Below, one piece after another: positions 1-5,396 of a stretch of 5,396 nucleotides of DNA. A model generated the notes under the pieces. It saw nothing but the letters and a program-made list of their open reading frames with translations, was not told the DNA's origin and did no database searches. Position numbers and translations under genes: made by a program. The stretch comes from an uncultured Oscillospiraceae bacterium (GTDB taxonomy: Bacteria > Bacillota > Clostridia > Oscillospirales > Oscillospiraceae), in contig CAKUCT010000131.1 of the NCBI GenBank assembly GCA_934643765.1, forward strand, positions 1 to 5,396. Reading direction: 5' to 3'. Position 1 is the stretch's first letter, and each line of letters begins with the position of its first letter.

Positions 1-831
1 ATTGCCGACCAGGTGCTCATCAATAAAAGAAGCCGCGAGTCGGCGGAAAAGCAGCGGCTGAACATCAAAAAGAAGCTGACAGGCAACCTTGACATTTCCA
101 ACCGTGTACAGAAATTTGTCGACTGCCGTACCAAAGACGTCTCCCGGCGTGAAATCTACATCGTCGAGGGCGATTCCGCTCTAGGCTCGGTCAAGCTCTC
201 GCGCGACGCGGAGTTCCAGGGCATCATGCCCGTGCGCGGCAAGATTCTCAACTGTCTGAAGGCGGATTACGACCGTATCTTCAAATCCGATATTATTACC
301 GATCTCATCCGCGTGCTCGGCTGCGGCGTGGAGGTGCAGACCAAGAAAGCCAAGGACCTGTCCGCGTTTGATCTTGAAAATCTGCGCTGGAACAAAGTCA
401 TCATCTGCACCGATGCCGACGTCGACGGCTACCAGATCCGCACCCTGATTCTGACCATGATCTACAGGCTCTGCCCCACGCTCATTGAGCAAGGGTATGT
501 GTATATCGCAGAGTCCCCGCTCTACGAGATCAACTACAAGGATAAAACGTGGTTTGCCTACACCGAGCAGGAAAAGGGCGAAATTTTAAAAACGCTGGAG
601 GGCAAAAAGGTCTCCATCAACCGCTCCAAGGGTCTTGGCGAAAACGACCCGGAGATGATGTGGATGACGACCATGAACCCCGAAACACGCCGGTTAATCA
701 AGGTCATGCCGGAAGACATGGCGCTGACGCAGCAGATTTTTGATCTGCTGCTGGGTGATAATCTGCAGGGACGAAAAGACCATATCGCCGAGAACGGATA
801 TAAGTATCTTGATCAGTTGGACGTATCGTAA
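1..831 (+). CDS. parE: DNA topoisomerase IV-like subunit B (ParE/GyrB family), 3' part
   Basis: The frame is open from base 1, so the gene is cut by the window edge. The GTG at 13 is an internal Val codon, not the start. The visible 276 residues cover the end of the transducer region, the TOPRIM domain and the tail; the ATPase (GHKL) domain lies outside. Seen, in window residues: the TOPRIM acidic motif EGDSA at 56-60 (metal-binding Glu56), PVRGKILN at 77-84, DADVDG at 138-143 (Asp138/140/142, the second metal site), SKGLGE at 209-214 and MNPETR at 225-230. The end, around HIAEN...LDQLDVS, matches the usual GyrB/ParE terminus, so the 3' end is intact. In this family the B subunit hydrolyses ATP and its TOPRIM metals assist DNA cleavage by the A-subunit tyrosine. 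It sits 27 bases before its partner A subunit, as expected for a subunit pair. Odd: the usual Gly-Gly after EGDSA is Leu61-Gly62, and the His usually found after DADVDG is Gln145. ParE rather than GyrB is inferred mainly from the partner. Confidence 0.9.
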   Translation: MADQVLINKRSRESAEKQRLNIKKKLTGNLDISNRVQKFVDCRTKDVSRREIYIVEGDSALGSVKLSRDAEFQGIMPVRGKILNCLKADYDRIFKSDIITDLIRVLGCGVEVQTKKAKDLSAFDLENLRWNKVIICTDADVDGYQIRTLILTMIYRLCPTLIEQGYVYIAESPLYEINYKDKTWFAYTEQEKGEILKTLEGKKVSINRSKGLGENDPEMMWMTTMNPETRRLIKVMPEDMALTQQIFDLLLGDNLQGRKDHIAENGYKYLDQLDVS

Positions 832-842
832 GCCGCAAAACG

Positions 843-848
843 AAGGAA
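843..848 (+). promoter_or_regulatory. Ribosome-binding site of the A-subunit gene
   Basis: AAGGAA lies 10 bases before the ATG at 859, within the 27-base gap after the B-subunit stop. It is weaker and more distant than the AGGAGG sites of the two downstream genes. It nevertheless supports the ATG at 859 over the next in-frame Met (residue 25), as does the short spacing to the upstream stop. Confidence 0.6.
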
Positions 849-858
849 CGAAGAAACT

Positions 859-3093
859 ATGCCAAAGAAAAAACAACCGGAACCACAAAAAAGAATCGAC
901 CCGCATGTACAGGGGCTGCGCGCAGAGGTCATGGAGCAGCCGATCTGTCAGACGCTGGAGTCCAACTATATGCCCTACGCGATGTCGGTCATCGTCTCGC
1001 GCGCCATCCCGGAGATTGACGGCTTCAAGCCCTCGCACCGGAAGCTGCTGTATACAATGTACAAGATGGGCCTTCTGAGCGGCGCGCGCACAAAGTCTGC
1101 CAACATCGTCGGCCAGACCATGCGCCTGAATCCCCACGGCGACCAGGCCATCTATGAGACGATGGTGCGCCTGGCCCGCGGCAACGAGACGCTGCTGCAC
1201 CCGTTTGTCGACTCCAAGGGCAACTTCGGCAAGGTCTACTCGCGCGACATGGCCTACGCCGCCTCGCGTTACACCGAGGCAAAGCTTGAGCCCATCTGCC
1301 AGGAGCTGTTCCGCGACATTGACGCAGACACCGTCGACTTCACAGACAACTACGACGGCTCGATGAAAGAGCCCACGCTGCTTCCGACCACGTTCCCGAA
1401 CATTCTGGTCGCGGCCAACATGGGCATCGCCGTCGGCATGGCGTCGAATATCTGCTCATTTAACCTCGCCGAGGTCTGCAAAACGGCCGTCGCGCTCATC
1501 AAGAACCCGGACGCCGATTTACTTGACACGCTCCCCGCGCCGGACTTCCCCACCGGCGGCGCAATTCTCTATGACGCCGCGGAAATGCTGCAGATCTACA
1601 ACACCGGCCGCGGCACCTTCCGTCTGCGCGCCAGATGGCGTTATCTCAAGGAAGGCAATCTGATTGAAATCTATGAGATTCCCTATACCACGGCGACAGA
1701 GATCATCATGGACAAAGTTGCCGAGCTCATCAAGGCCGGCAAAATCCGTGAAATTGCCGACATGCGCGACGAAACGGATCTGAACGGCCTGAAGCTCACA
1801 ATCGACCTCAAGCGCGGCGTGGACCCCGACAAGCTCATGCAGAAGCTCTTCCGCGCCACCACGCTGCAGGACAGCTTCGGCTGCAACTTCAATATTCTGA
1901 TCGGCGGCATGCCGCGCGTGCTGGGCGTGCGCGAGATTTTTGAGGAATGGACGGCCTGGCGCTGCGAATGTGTCCGCCGCCGGGTCTACCATCAGCTGCA
2001 GAAAAAGAAGGACAAGCTGCACCTGCTCAAGGGTCTGGGCAAAATCCTTCTGGATATTGACAAGGCCATCCGCATCATCCGCGAAACAGAGCTTGACGCC
2101 GAGGTCATCCCGAACTTGATGATCGGCTTCGGCATCGATCAGGTGCAGGCAGAATATGTGGCGGAAATCAAGCTGCGCAACATCAACAAGGAATTTCTGC
2201 TCAACCGTCTGCAGGAGACCGAAAGTCTGGAAAAAGAGATTGCGGAGCTTGAAGAGCTTCTGAACTCCGAACGGAAAATCAAATCCGTCATCTGCAAGGA
2301 GCTTGAATCCGTTGCGCAGAAATACGGCCAGGCGCGCAAAACACAGCTGGTCTACGACCACGTGGAGCCGGCAGCCGAAGAGCCCGAGGTTCCCGACTAC
2401 CCCGTCACGGCCTTCATTTCCCGCGAGGGCTATTTCAAAAAGATCACGCCGCAGTCTCTTCGCATGTCCGGCGAACAGAAATTCAAGGAGGGCGACAGCC
2501 TGCTTCTGAGCCGCGAGACAACAAACGCGGCAGAGCTTCTCATCTTCACCGACCGCTGCCAGGTCTACAAGACGCGCCTTTCCGATTTTGACGACGGCAA
2601 AGCCTCCACGCTCGGAGATTATCTTCCCGGCAAGCTCGGCTTTGACGAGGGCGAGAGCTTCTTCGCCGCTGTCTTCCCGGGCGACTATACGGGAAACCTG
2701 CTGTTCGTCTTTGAAAACGGCAAGTGCGCCAAGGTAGAGCTCTCCGGCTACGCCACCAAGACCAACCGCCGCAAGCTGACCGGCGCCTACTCGGACAAAA
2801 GCCCGATCAAAGCCATCGTCGAGCTGCCGCAGGAGCAGGAGCTTGTGCTCTATGCCTCCGACGGCCGGGCACTCATCTTCTCAACCGCACAACTGGCCGC
2901 CAAGACCACCCGCGCGACGCAGGGCGTCGCGGTGATGACACTCAAAAAGAACGCCGTGCTGACGCGCGCGCAGCTGCTGTCTGACAGCGCGATTGCAAAC
3001 CAGGCCCGCTACCGTACAAGATCGCTTCCCGCCGCGGGCGCGATTGTGCGGCAGGAAGACAGCGGCGAAACCCAGATTTCTCTGGAGCTTTAA
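859..3093 (+). CDS. parC: DNA topoisomerase IV-like subunit A (ParC/GyrA family), divergent type
   Basis: This 744-aa protein is the DNA-cleaving subunit of a type IIA topoisomerase. It forms a transient phosphotyrosine link with DNA and works as A2B2 with the B subunit encoded just upstream. Seen: winged-helix/cleavage core at about residues 35-180 with YMPYAMSVIVSRAIP (37-51), KPSHRKLLY (57-65), PHGD (92-95) and the catalytic Arg137-Tyr138 in ASRYTEAKL. The tower follows with GIAVGMAS (189-196) and PAPDFPTGG (226-234). A Glu/Lys-rich coiled coil lies at about 450-490. A beta-pinwheel-like C-terminal domain from about 515 has roughly four recognisable blade repeats, for example TQGVAVMTL near 687-695. 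Length is close to ParC (about 750-820 aa) and below most GyrA. No GyrA box (QRRGGKG type) is visible, so relaxation/decatenation is more likely than supercoiling. Several core motifs depart from canonical: Asn91-Pro-His, Gln96, DSKGNFG (118-124), ICSFN (198-202). Annotation as a gyrA paralogue is also possible. The family call is secure; the ParC label is moderate. Confidence 0.93.
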   Translation: MPKKKQPEPQKRIDPHVQGLRAEVMEQPICQTLESNYMPYAMSVIVSRAIPEIDGFKPSHRKLLYTMYKMGLLSGARTKSANIVGQTMRLNPHGDQAIYETMVRLARGNETLLHPFVDSKGNFGKVYSRDMAYAASRYTEAKLEPICQELFRDIDADTVDFTDNYDGSMKEPTLLPTTFPNILVAANMGIAVGMASNICSFNLAEVCKTAVALIKNPDADLLDTLPAPDFPTGGAILYDAAEMLQIYNTGRGTFRLRARWRYLKEGNLIEIYEIPYTTATEIIMDKVAELIKAGKIREIADMRDETDLNGLKLTIDLKRGVDPDKLMQKLFRATTLQDSFGCNFNILIGGMPRVLGVREIFEEWTAWRCECVRRRVYHQLQKKKDKLHLLKGLGKILLDIDKAIRIIRETELDAEVIPNLMIGFGIDQVQAEYVAEIKLRNINKEFLLNRLQETESLEKEIAELEELLNSERKIKSVICKELESVAQKYGQARKTQLVYDHVEPAAEEPEVPDYPVTAFISREGYFKKITPQSLRMSGEQKFKEGDSLLLSRETTNAAELLIFTDRCQVYKTRLSDFDDGKASTLGDYLPGKLGFDEGESFFAAVFPGDYTGNLLFVFENGKCAKVELSGYATKTNRRKLTGAYSDKSPIKAIVELPQEQELVLYASDGRALIFSTAQLAAKTTRATQGVAVMTLKKNAVLTRAQLLSDSAIANQARYRTRSLPAAGAIVRQEDSGETQISLEL

Positions 3094-3098
3094 GGAGG
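3091..3098 (+). promoter_or_regulatory. Ribosome-binding site of the yitT-family gene, fused to the upstream stop codon
   Basis: TAAGGAGG is a near-perfect anti-16S match, 7 bases before the ATG at 3106. Its first three bases are the TAA stop of the topoisomerase A-subunit gene. Terminating ribosomes therefore sit directly on the next gene's initiation site, which suggests translational coupling. It fixes the start of the downstream gene. Confidence 0.85.
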
Positions 3099-3105
3099 AA
3101 ACGGC

Positions 3106-3972
3106 ATGACAAATAAGCCCATCTGGAACATGCTGCGCTACTGCGGCCTAATTTTGTTCGGGAATATTTTCTTTGCGCTGGGCTTCGATCTGTTTCTGGT
3201 GCCGAATTCTCTGAACATCGGCGGCCTGAGCGGTATCGCCATGATTCTCCAGCGCCTCATCGGCCGCGGCGGCATCGGTCTTTACACCGCAGTTATGAAC
3301 GTACCGCTGTTTCTGATCGGCTACCGGCAGTTGGGCAAAAGCTTTTTCTTCGGCTCGCTGGCCGGTATGGTTCTAAACTCTTTGTTCATTGACCTGTTTG
3401 CCGCGCTCCCCGCGCCGCAGGTCGAGCCGATGCTCGGCGTTATCTTCGGCGCGGCGCTGACGGGCGCAGGGCTCGGCATGGTCTTTCTCTCCGGCGCCAC
3501 CACGGGCGGCACGGATATCCTCGCCCGGCTTCTCAAGCGCCATTTCCGCGAGGTGAAAATGGGCTATGTGACGCTGGCGCTTGATACGTGCGTGCTGGCG
3601 CTGACCGGCCTTGTCTTCCGCGATATCAGCAAAACTCTCTACAGCGCCGTCACGCTGTTCATCTGCTCGCGCGTGCTCGACAGCGTTCTGTACGGGCTCG
3701 ACTATTCCAGCGTCGCGCTGATCATCACCGACCGCTATGAAGACGTCTGCCGCGCCATCGACATCCAGCTCGACCGCGGCGTCACCTTCCTGGAGGGCCG
3801 CGGCGGCTATACCGGCGCGCCCAAAACTGTCCTGATGACTGCCGTCCGCAGCCGCCAGGTCTCCGAGCTCAAGCAGCTCGTCGAGTGCATTGACCCGAAC
3901 GCGTTTATGATTCTGCAGCCGGCGCACCAGGTGCTCGGCGAAGGCTTCAAGCGCTATACGGACGATATCTAA
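3106..3972 (+). CDS. YitT family membrane protein (YitT_membrane + DUF2179)
   Basis: This is a 288-aa integral membrane protein of the YitT/YpjC/YvjA family common in Firmicutes, often with several paralogues per genome. The biochemical function is not established, so none is assigned. Seen: hydrophobic segments near residues 11-33, 38-52, 58-73, 80-100, 108-128, 153-171 and 178-193. The family signatures are NIGGLSGIA (37-45) in the second segment and SGATTGGTDILA (129-140). After the last membrane segment comes a soluble alpha/beta domain (about 203-285) matching DUF2179, with the GRGGYTG turn at 231-237 and a closing stretch of the VECIDPNAFMIL type (259-270), presumably on the cytoplasmic side. 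The length is typical (about 280-290 aa) and both domains look complete. The start is fixed by a strong AGGAGG site 7 bases upstream. It begins 12 bases after the topoisomerase A-subunit stop, so co-transcription is likely. No mechanistic link to DNA topology is evident. Confidence 0.93.
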   Translation: MTNKPIWNMLRYCGLILFGNIFFALGFDLFLVPNSLNIGGLSGIAMILQRLIGRGGIGLYTAVMNVPLFLIGYRQLGKSFFFGSLAGMVLNSLFIDLFAALPAPQVEPMLGVIFGAALTGAGLGMVFLSGATTGGTDILARLLKRHFREVKMGYVTLALDTCVLALTGLVFRDISKTLYSAVTLFICSRVLDSVLYGLDYSSVALIITDRYEDVCRAIDIQLDRGVTFLEGRGGYTGAPKTVLMTAVRSRQVSELKQLVECIDPNAFMILQPAHQVLGEGFKRYTDDI

Positions 3973-3986
3973 CCTGTCCAAGCTGA

Positions 3987-3995
3987 AAAGGAGGT
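3987..3995 (+). promoter_or_regulatory. Ribosome-binding site of the lipoprotein gene
   Basis: AAAGGAGGT is a near-complete Shine-Dalgarno sequence 8 bases before the ATG at 4004. It lies in the 31-base gap after the yitT-family stop. It supports this start, which also places the lipoprotein signal peptide correctly at the N-terminus. Confidence 0.85.
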
Positions 3996-4003
3996 AACAC
4001 GGG

Positions 4004-5278
4004 ATGAAATATCTGCGTCTGGCCGCACTTGCGCTTCTTCTGTGTCTGGTCCTGGCGGCCTGCAGCCGCTTTATCCCGTCCAGCTATACCCGCGTCGCGG
4101 CGCATAGCCAGACGCAGGACACCCAGGCCGACACAAACGTCGTCAACGTCGGCGACTATGCGGGCCTGCGCCGCGCCATCCGCGACTTCGTCCGCGCGCG
4201 CGTGGAGCACGGTGTCATCCGCGTCAACCAGTACACCGGCAACATTGAAGACGATCTGGCCGCCGCGGCCTACAGCGTGGCCCGGGAAGACCCCGTGGGC
4301 GCCTACGCGGTCGACTACATGACGCATGAGTGCACGCTGATTGTCTCCTACTATGAAATCCATGTGGACATCACCTTCCGCGAAACACAGACGCCTCTGT
4401 CTCAGATTCCGTATGTCAACGTCGAGAGCGAACTCAAAAACCGCCTGTATGAGGCCATGGACAGCTACGACCAGGTGCTTACCATCTACGCCGGCTACGG
4501 CAAGGACCCGGACTATGCGGCTCTGGCGGAAGAATACTATGAGCAGAATCTCGGCCGGCTTATGGCCCTGCCGCAAATCACCGTGGAGAGCTATCCGCAG
4601 GGCGGCAGGCCGCGGATTGTGGAGCTGACGTTCTCCTATCCCCAGGCCGCCCGCACGCTTGAGAGCATGGCCCAGCAGGTCTCAGACACTCTGAGCGCCG
4701 CGTCTGTCTATGTCCGCTTCCGTGAAAGTCCCTGGGAAAAGGCGCAGCTTCTGTATTCGTATCTCACCGAGCGCTTCACCTACATCGAGCGCCAGACGCA
4801 GACTCCCGTCTACTCGCTTCTGTGCGAGGGCTACGCCACCAGCTGGAGCATGGCGCAGTGCTGGGCACTTTTATGCCAGGAGGTCGGTCTGCAGTGCCAG
4901 GTGGTCAGCGGCCTGCGCGGCAGCGACAGCTATTGGTGGAACGAAATTTCCCTGGACGGTTCAACCTGGTACCACCTGGATCTGATGCAGGATGTTCTGA
5001 ACCAGACCGGCCTGCAGCTTCGCTATGATGAGGACATGGACGGCTACTATTGGGACCCGGCCGCCTATCCCGCCTGCCCGATGCCGGACGAAAGCCCTGA
5101 GCAGCCCGATTCCGTCTCGCCCGACGCGCCGCAGGCGCCAAGCGAGCCGTCCCCTGACCCCGGAACCGAACAGCCGGAGACGCCCTCTGCCGACGCATCG
5201 GCTGAGCCCGGCGCGCCGGAATCTTCAGAAAATGACAACAGCGGCACCAGCGCGCAATTTGCGCAAAAAAACACTTGA
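4004..5278 (+). CDS. Lipoprotein with a transglutaminase-like domain, probably lacking the catalytic His
   Basis: This 424-aa protein is exported and probably lipid-anchored. Residues 1-20 are a signal peptide (Lys2, Arg5, then a Leu/Ala core) ending in the lipobox LAAC with Cys20 as the acylated residue. Residues 45-240 are an alpha/beta region I do not recognise by name, including DPVGAYAVDYMTHE (96-109). Residues 243-330 resemble the transglutaminase-like (papain-type) fold: LLCEGYATSWSMAQ (272-285) with candidate nucleophile Cys274, GLQCQVVSGLRGSDSYWWNE (295-314), and WYHLDLMQD (322-330) with candidate Asp326. In active members the middle motif reads H-x-W-N; here it is Tyr310-Trp-Trp-Asn, so the His of the Cys-His-Asp triad appears to be missing. 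Residues 361-424 form a Pro/Ser/Glu/Asp-rich low-complexity tail. A role in wall or peptide binding, or in protein modification, would be a guess; no substrate can be read from the sequence. It follows the yitT-family gene by 31 bases. Its stop codon lies inside the -35 element of the tRNA promoter. Confidence 0.85.
   Translation: MKYLRLAALALLLCLVLAACSRFIPSSYTRVAAHSQTQDTQADTNVVNVGDYAGLRRAIRDFVRARVEHGVIRVNQYTGNIEDDLAAAAYSVAREDPVGAYAVDYMTHECTLIVSYYEIHVDITFRETQTPLSQIPYVNVESELKNRLYEAMDSYDQVLTIYAGYGKDPDYAALAEEYYEQNLGRLMALPQITVESYPQGGRPRIVELTFSYPQAARTLESMAQQVSDTLSAASVYVRFRESPWEKAQLLYSYLTERFTYIERQTQTPVYSLLCEGYATSWSMAQCWALLCQEVGLQCQVVSGLRGSDSYWWNEISLDGSTWYHLDLMQDVLNQTGLQLRYDEDMDGYYWDPAAYPACPMPDESPEQPDSVSPDAPQAPSEPSPDPGTEQPETPSADASAEPGAPESSENDNSGTSAQFAQKNT
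5084..5275 (+). other. Pro/Ser/Glu/Asp-rich low-complexity C-terminal tail of the lipoprotein
   Basis: Codons 361-424 encode a tail dominated by Pro, Ser, Glu, Asp, Ala, Thr and Gly, with recurrent short units such as SPDAP, PSEPSPDPG and SAEPG. No exact tandem repeat is present. It follows the transglutaminase-like domain and is probably disordered and acidic. It ends with AQFAQKNT, which is less acidic than the rest. C-terminal placement means it cannot be the usual linker between the lipid anchor and the domain. Confidence 0.65.
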
Positions 5279-5302
5279 CTTTTCGCGAACTTCCGCTATA
5301 AT
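5265..5302 (+). promoter_or_regulatory. Sigma-70/sigma-A type promoter for tRNA-Gly
   Basis: The -35 is TTGACT (5275-5280, five of six consensus bases) and the -10 is TATAAT (5297-5302, perfect), with a 16-base spacer. No extended -10 TG is present. Initiation is expected near 5309-5310, about 13 bases before the tRNA. A run of seven A at 5265-5271 would then fall at about -45 to -39, where the proximal UP-element subsite for the RNA polymerase alpha subunit lies. The -35 contains the TGA stop of the lipoprotein gene, so the promoter starts inside that gene's 3' end. Confidence 0.88.
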
Positions 5303-5309
5303 AATACCT

Positions 5310-5324
5310 GCATTTGAGAAATGC
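5310..5324 (+). other. Leader hairpin overlapping the tRNA 5' end
   Basis: GCATTT (5310-5315) and AAATGC (5319-5324) form a perfect 6-bp inverted repeat with a GAG loop. The predicted transcript start is at or next to 5310, so the precursor tRNA would begin with this hairpin. Its last two bases are G1 and C2 of the mature tRNA. The pairing is visible in the sequence; a role in leader stability or RNase P processing is inferred, and chance is possible in so short a repeat. Confidence 0.45.
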
Positions 5325-5395
5325 GGGTGTAGCTCATCCGGTAGAGCGCCACCTTGCCAAGGTGGAGGTAGCGAGTTCGAGCCTCGTCACCCGCT
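5323..5395 (+). tRNA. tRNA-Gly (anticodon GCC)
   Basis: All four arms fold. The acceptor GCGGGTG (5323-5329) pairs with CACCCGC (5388-5394). The D stem is GCTC/GAGC (5332-5335 with 5344-5347), with the conserved GG at 5340-5341 in the loop. The anticodon stem is CCACC/GGTGG (5349-5353 with 5361-5365), with loop TTGCCAA and anticodon GCC at 5356-5358, reading GGC and GGU Gly codons. The variable loop is 5 bases. The T stem is GCGAG/CTCGT (5371-5375 with 5383-5387, one G-U pair) and its loop is TTCGAGC. The discriminator base is T5395, as expected for tRNA-Gly. Length is 73 bases. C5396 could be the first base of an encoded CCA, but the window ends there. It is transcribed from its own promoter just upstream and may be the first of a tRNA cluster outside the window. 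Confidence 0.97.
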
Positions 5396-5396
5396 C

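Noticed and set aside
13..15. GTG at 13 as the start of the topoisomerase B-subunit gene
   Set aside because: The frame stays open to base 1, and the protein without its upstream ATPase domain would be far too short for the family. It is an internal Val codon of a gene cut by the window edge.
694..1200. Minus-strand open frame spanning the junction between the two topoisomerase genes
   Set aside because: It runs antisense to the end of one gene and the start of the next, both with conserved motifs in their own frames. No promoter or ribosome-binding site was seen for it.
1519..2361. Long open frame on the minus strand (280 codons) opposite the topoisomerase A-subunit gene
   Set aside because: It lies entirely antisense to a gene with clear family motifs, its translation resembles no known family, and it has no convincing ribosome-binding site. 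Long antisense frames are expected with this codon usage.
3373..4576. Two overlapping minus-strand open frames (3373-3981 and 3947-4576) across the yitT-family and lipoprotein genes
   Set aside because: Both are shadows of well-supported plus-strand genes and their translations (rich in Asp, Ala, Arg, His) show no recognisable domain.
5252..5271. GCGC-AATTT-GCGC palindrome followed by seven A, as a possible terminator
   Set aside because: On the plus strand the tract is A, not T, so it is not an intrinsic terminator for the lipoprotein gene. On the minus strand the T run precedes the stem. The sequence is also coding.
1..5396. A mobile element, CRISPR array, defence or biosynthetic system
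   Set aside because: No transposase, integrase, direct-repeat array, phage protein or toxin-antitoxin-like pair is visible. The genes are housekeeping or envelope types with uniform style and orientation. A tRNA can serve as an integration site, but nothing in the window indicates insertion there.

Overview
The window looks like chromosomal core DNA from a gut-type member of the Clostridia. The Oscillospiraceae/Ruminococcaceae are the likeliest group. The reasons are strong AGGAGG ribosome-binding sites, a second type IIA topoisomerase pair that departs from canonical GyrA/GyrB, a YitT-family membrane protein, a transglutaminase-like lipoprotein, and a G+C content that looks like the mid to high 50s by eye. 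The taxonomic call is inferred from gene type and style; there is no rRNA or other direct marker here.

Layout: everything is on the + strand and tightly packed. Bases 1-831 are the 3' part of a topoisomerase B subunit (ParE/GyrB type), cut by the window edge but containing the whole TOPRIM and tail region. Bases 859-3093 are its partner A subunit (ParC/GyrA type, 744 aa). Bases 3106-3972 encode a 288-aa YitT-family membrane protein with its C-terminal DUF2179 domain. Bases 4004-5278 encode a 424-aa lipoprotein with a transglutaminase-like domain and a Pro/Ser/Glu-rich tail. Gaps between genes are 27, 12 and 31 bases with no terminator visible, so the four genes could be one transcription unit. 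Its promoter would lie upstream of the window. A separate strong sigma-70/sigma-A type promoter begins inside the last codons of the lipoprotein gene and drives a tRNA-Gly(GCC) at 5323-5395.

How the parts relate: the two topoisomerase subunits should form an A2B2 enzyme that passes one DNA duplex through another. Lack of a recognisable GyrA box points to decatenation/relaxation (topoisomerase IV-like) rather than gyrase supercoiling. The YitT protein and the lipoprotein are envelope proteins with no evident mechanistic link to the topoisomerase.

No insertion sequence, CRISPR array, phage gene or defence system was seen, and no stretch over 300 bases lacks a gene. The points most worth a second look are the substitutions in normally conserved topoisomerase motifs (including a quinolone-contact position), the apparent loss of the catalytic His in the transglutaminase-like lipoprotein, and the compact stop-codon/promoter/leader-hairpin arrangement in front of the tRNA.
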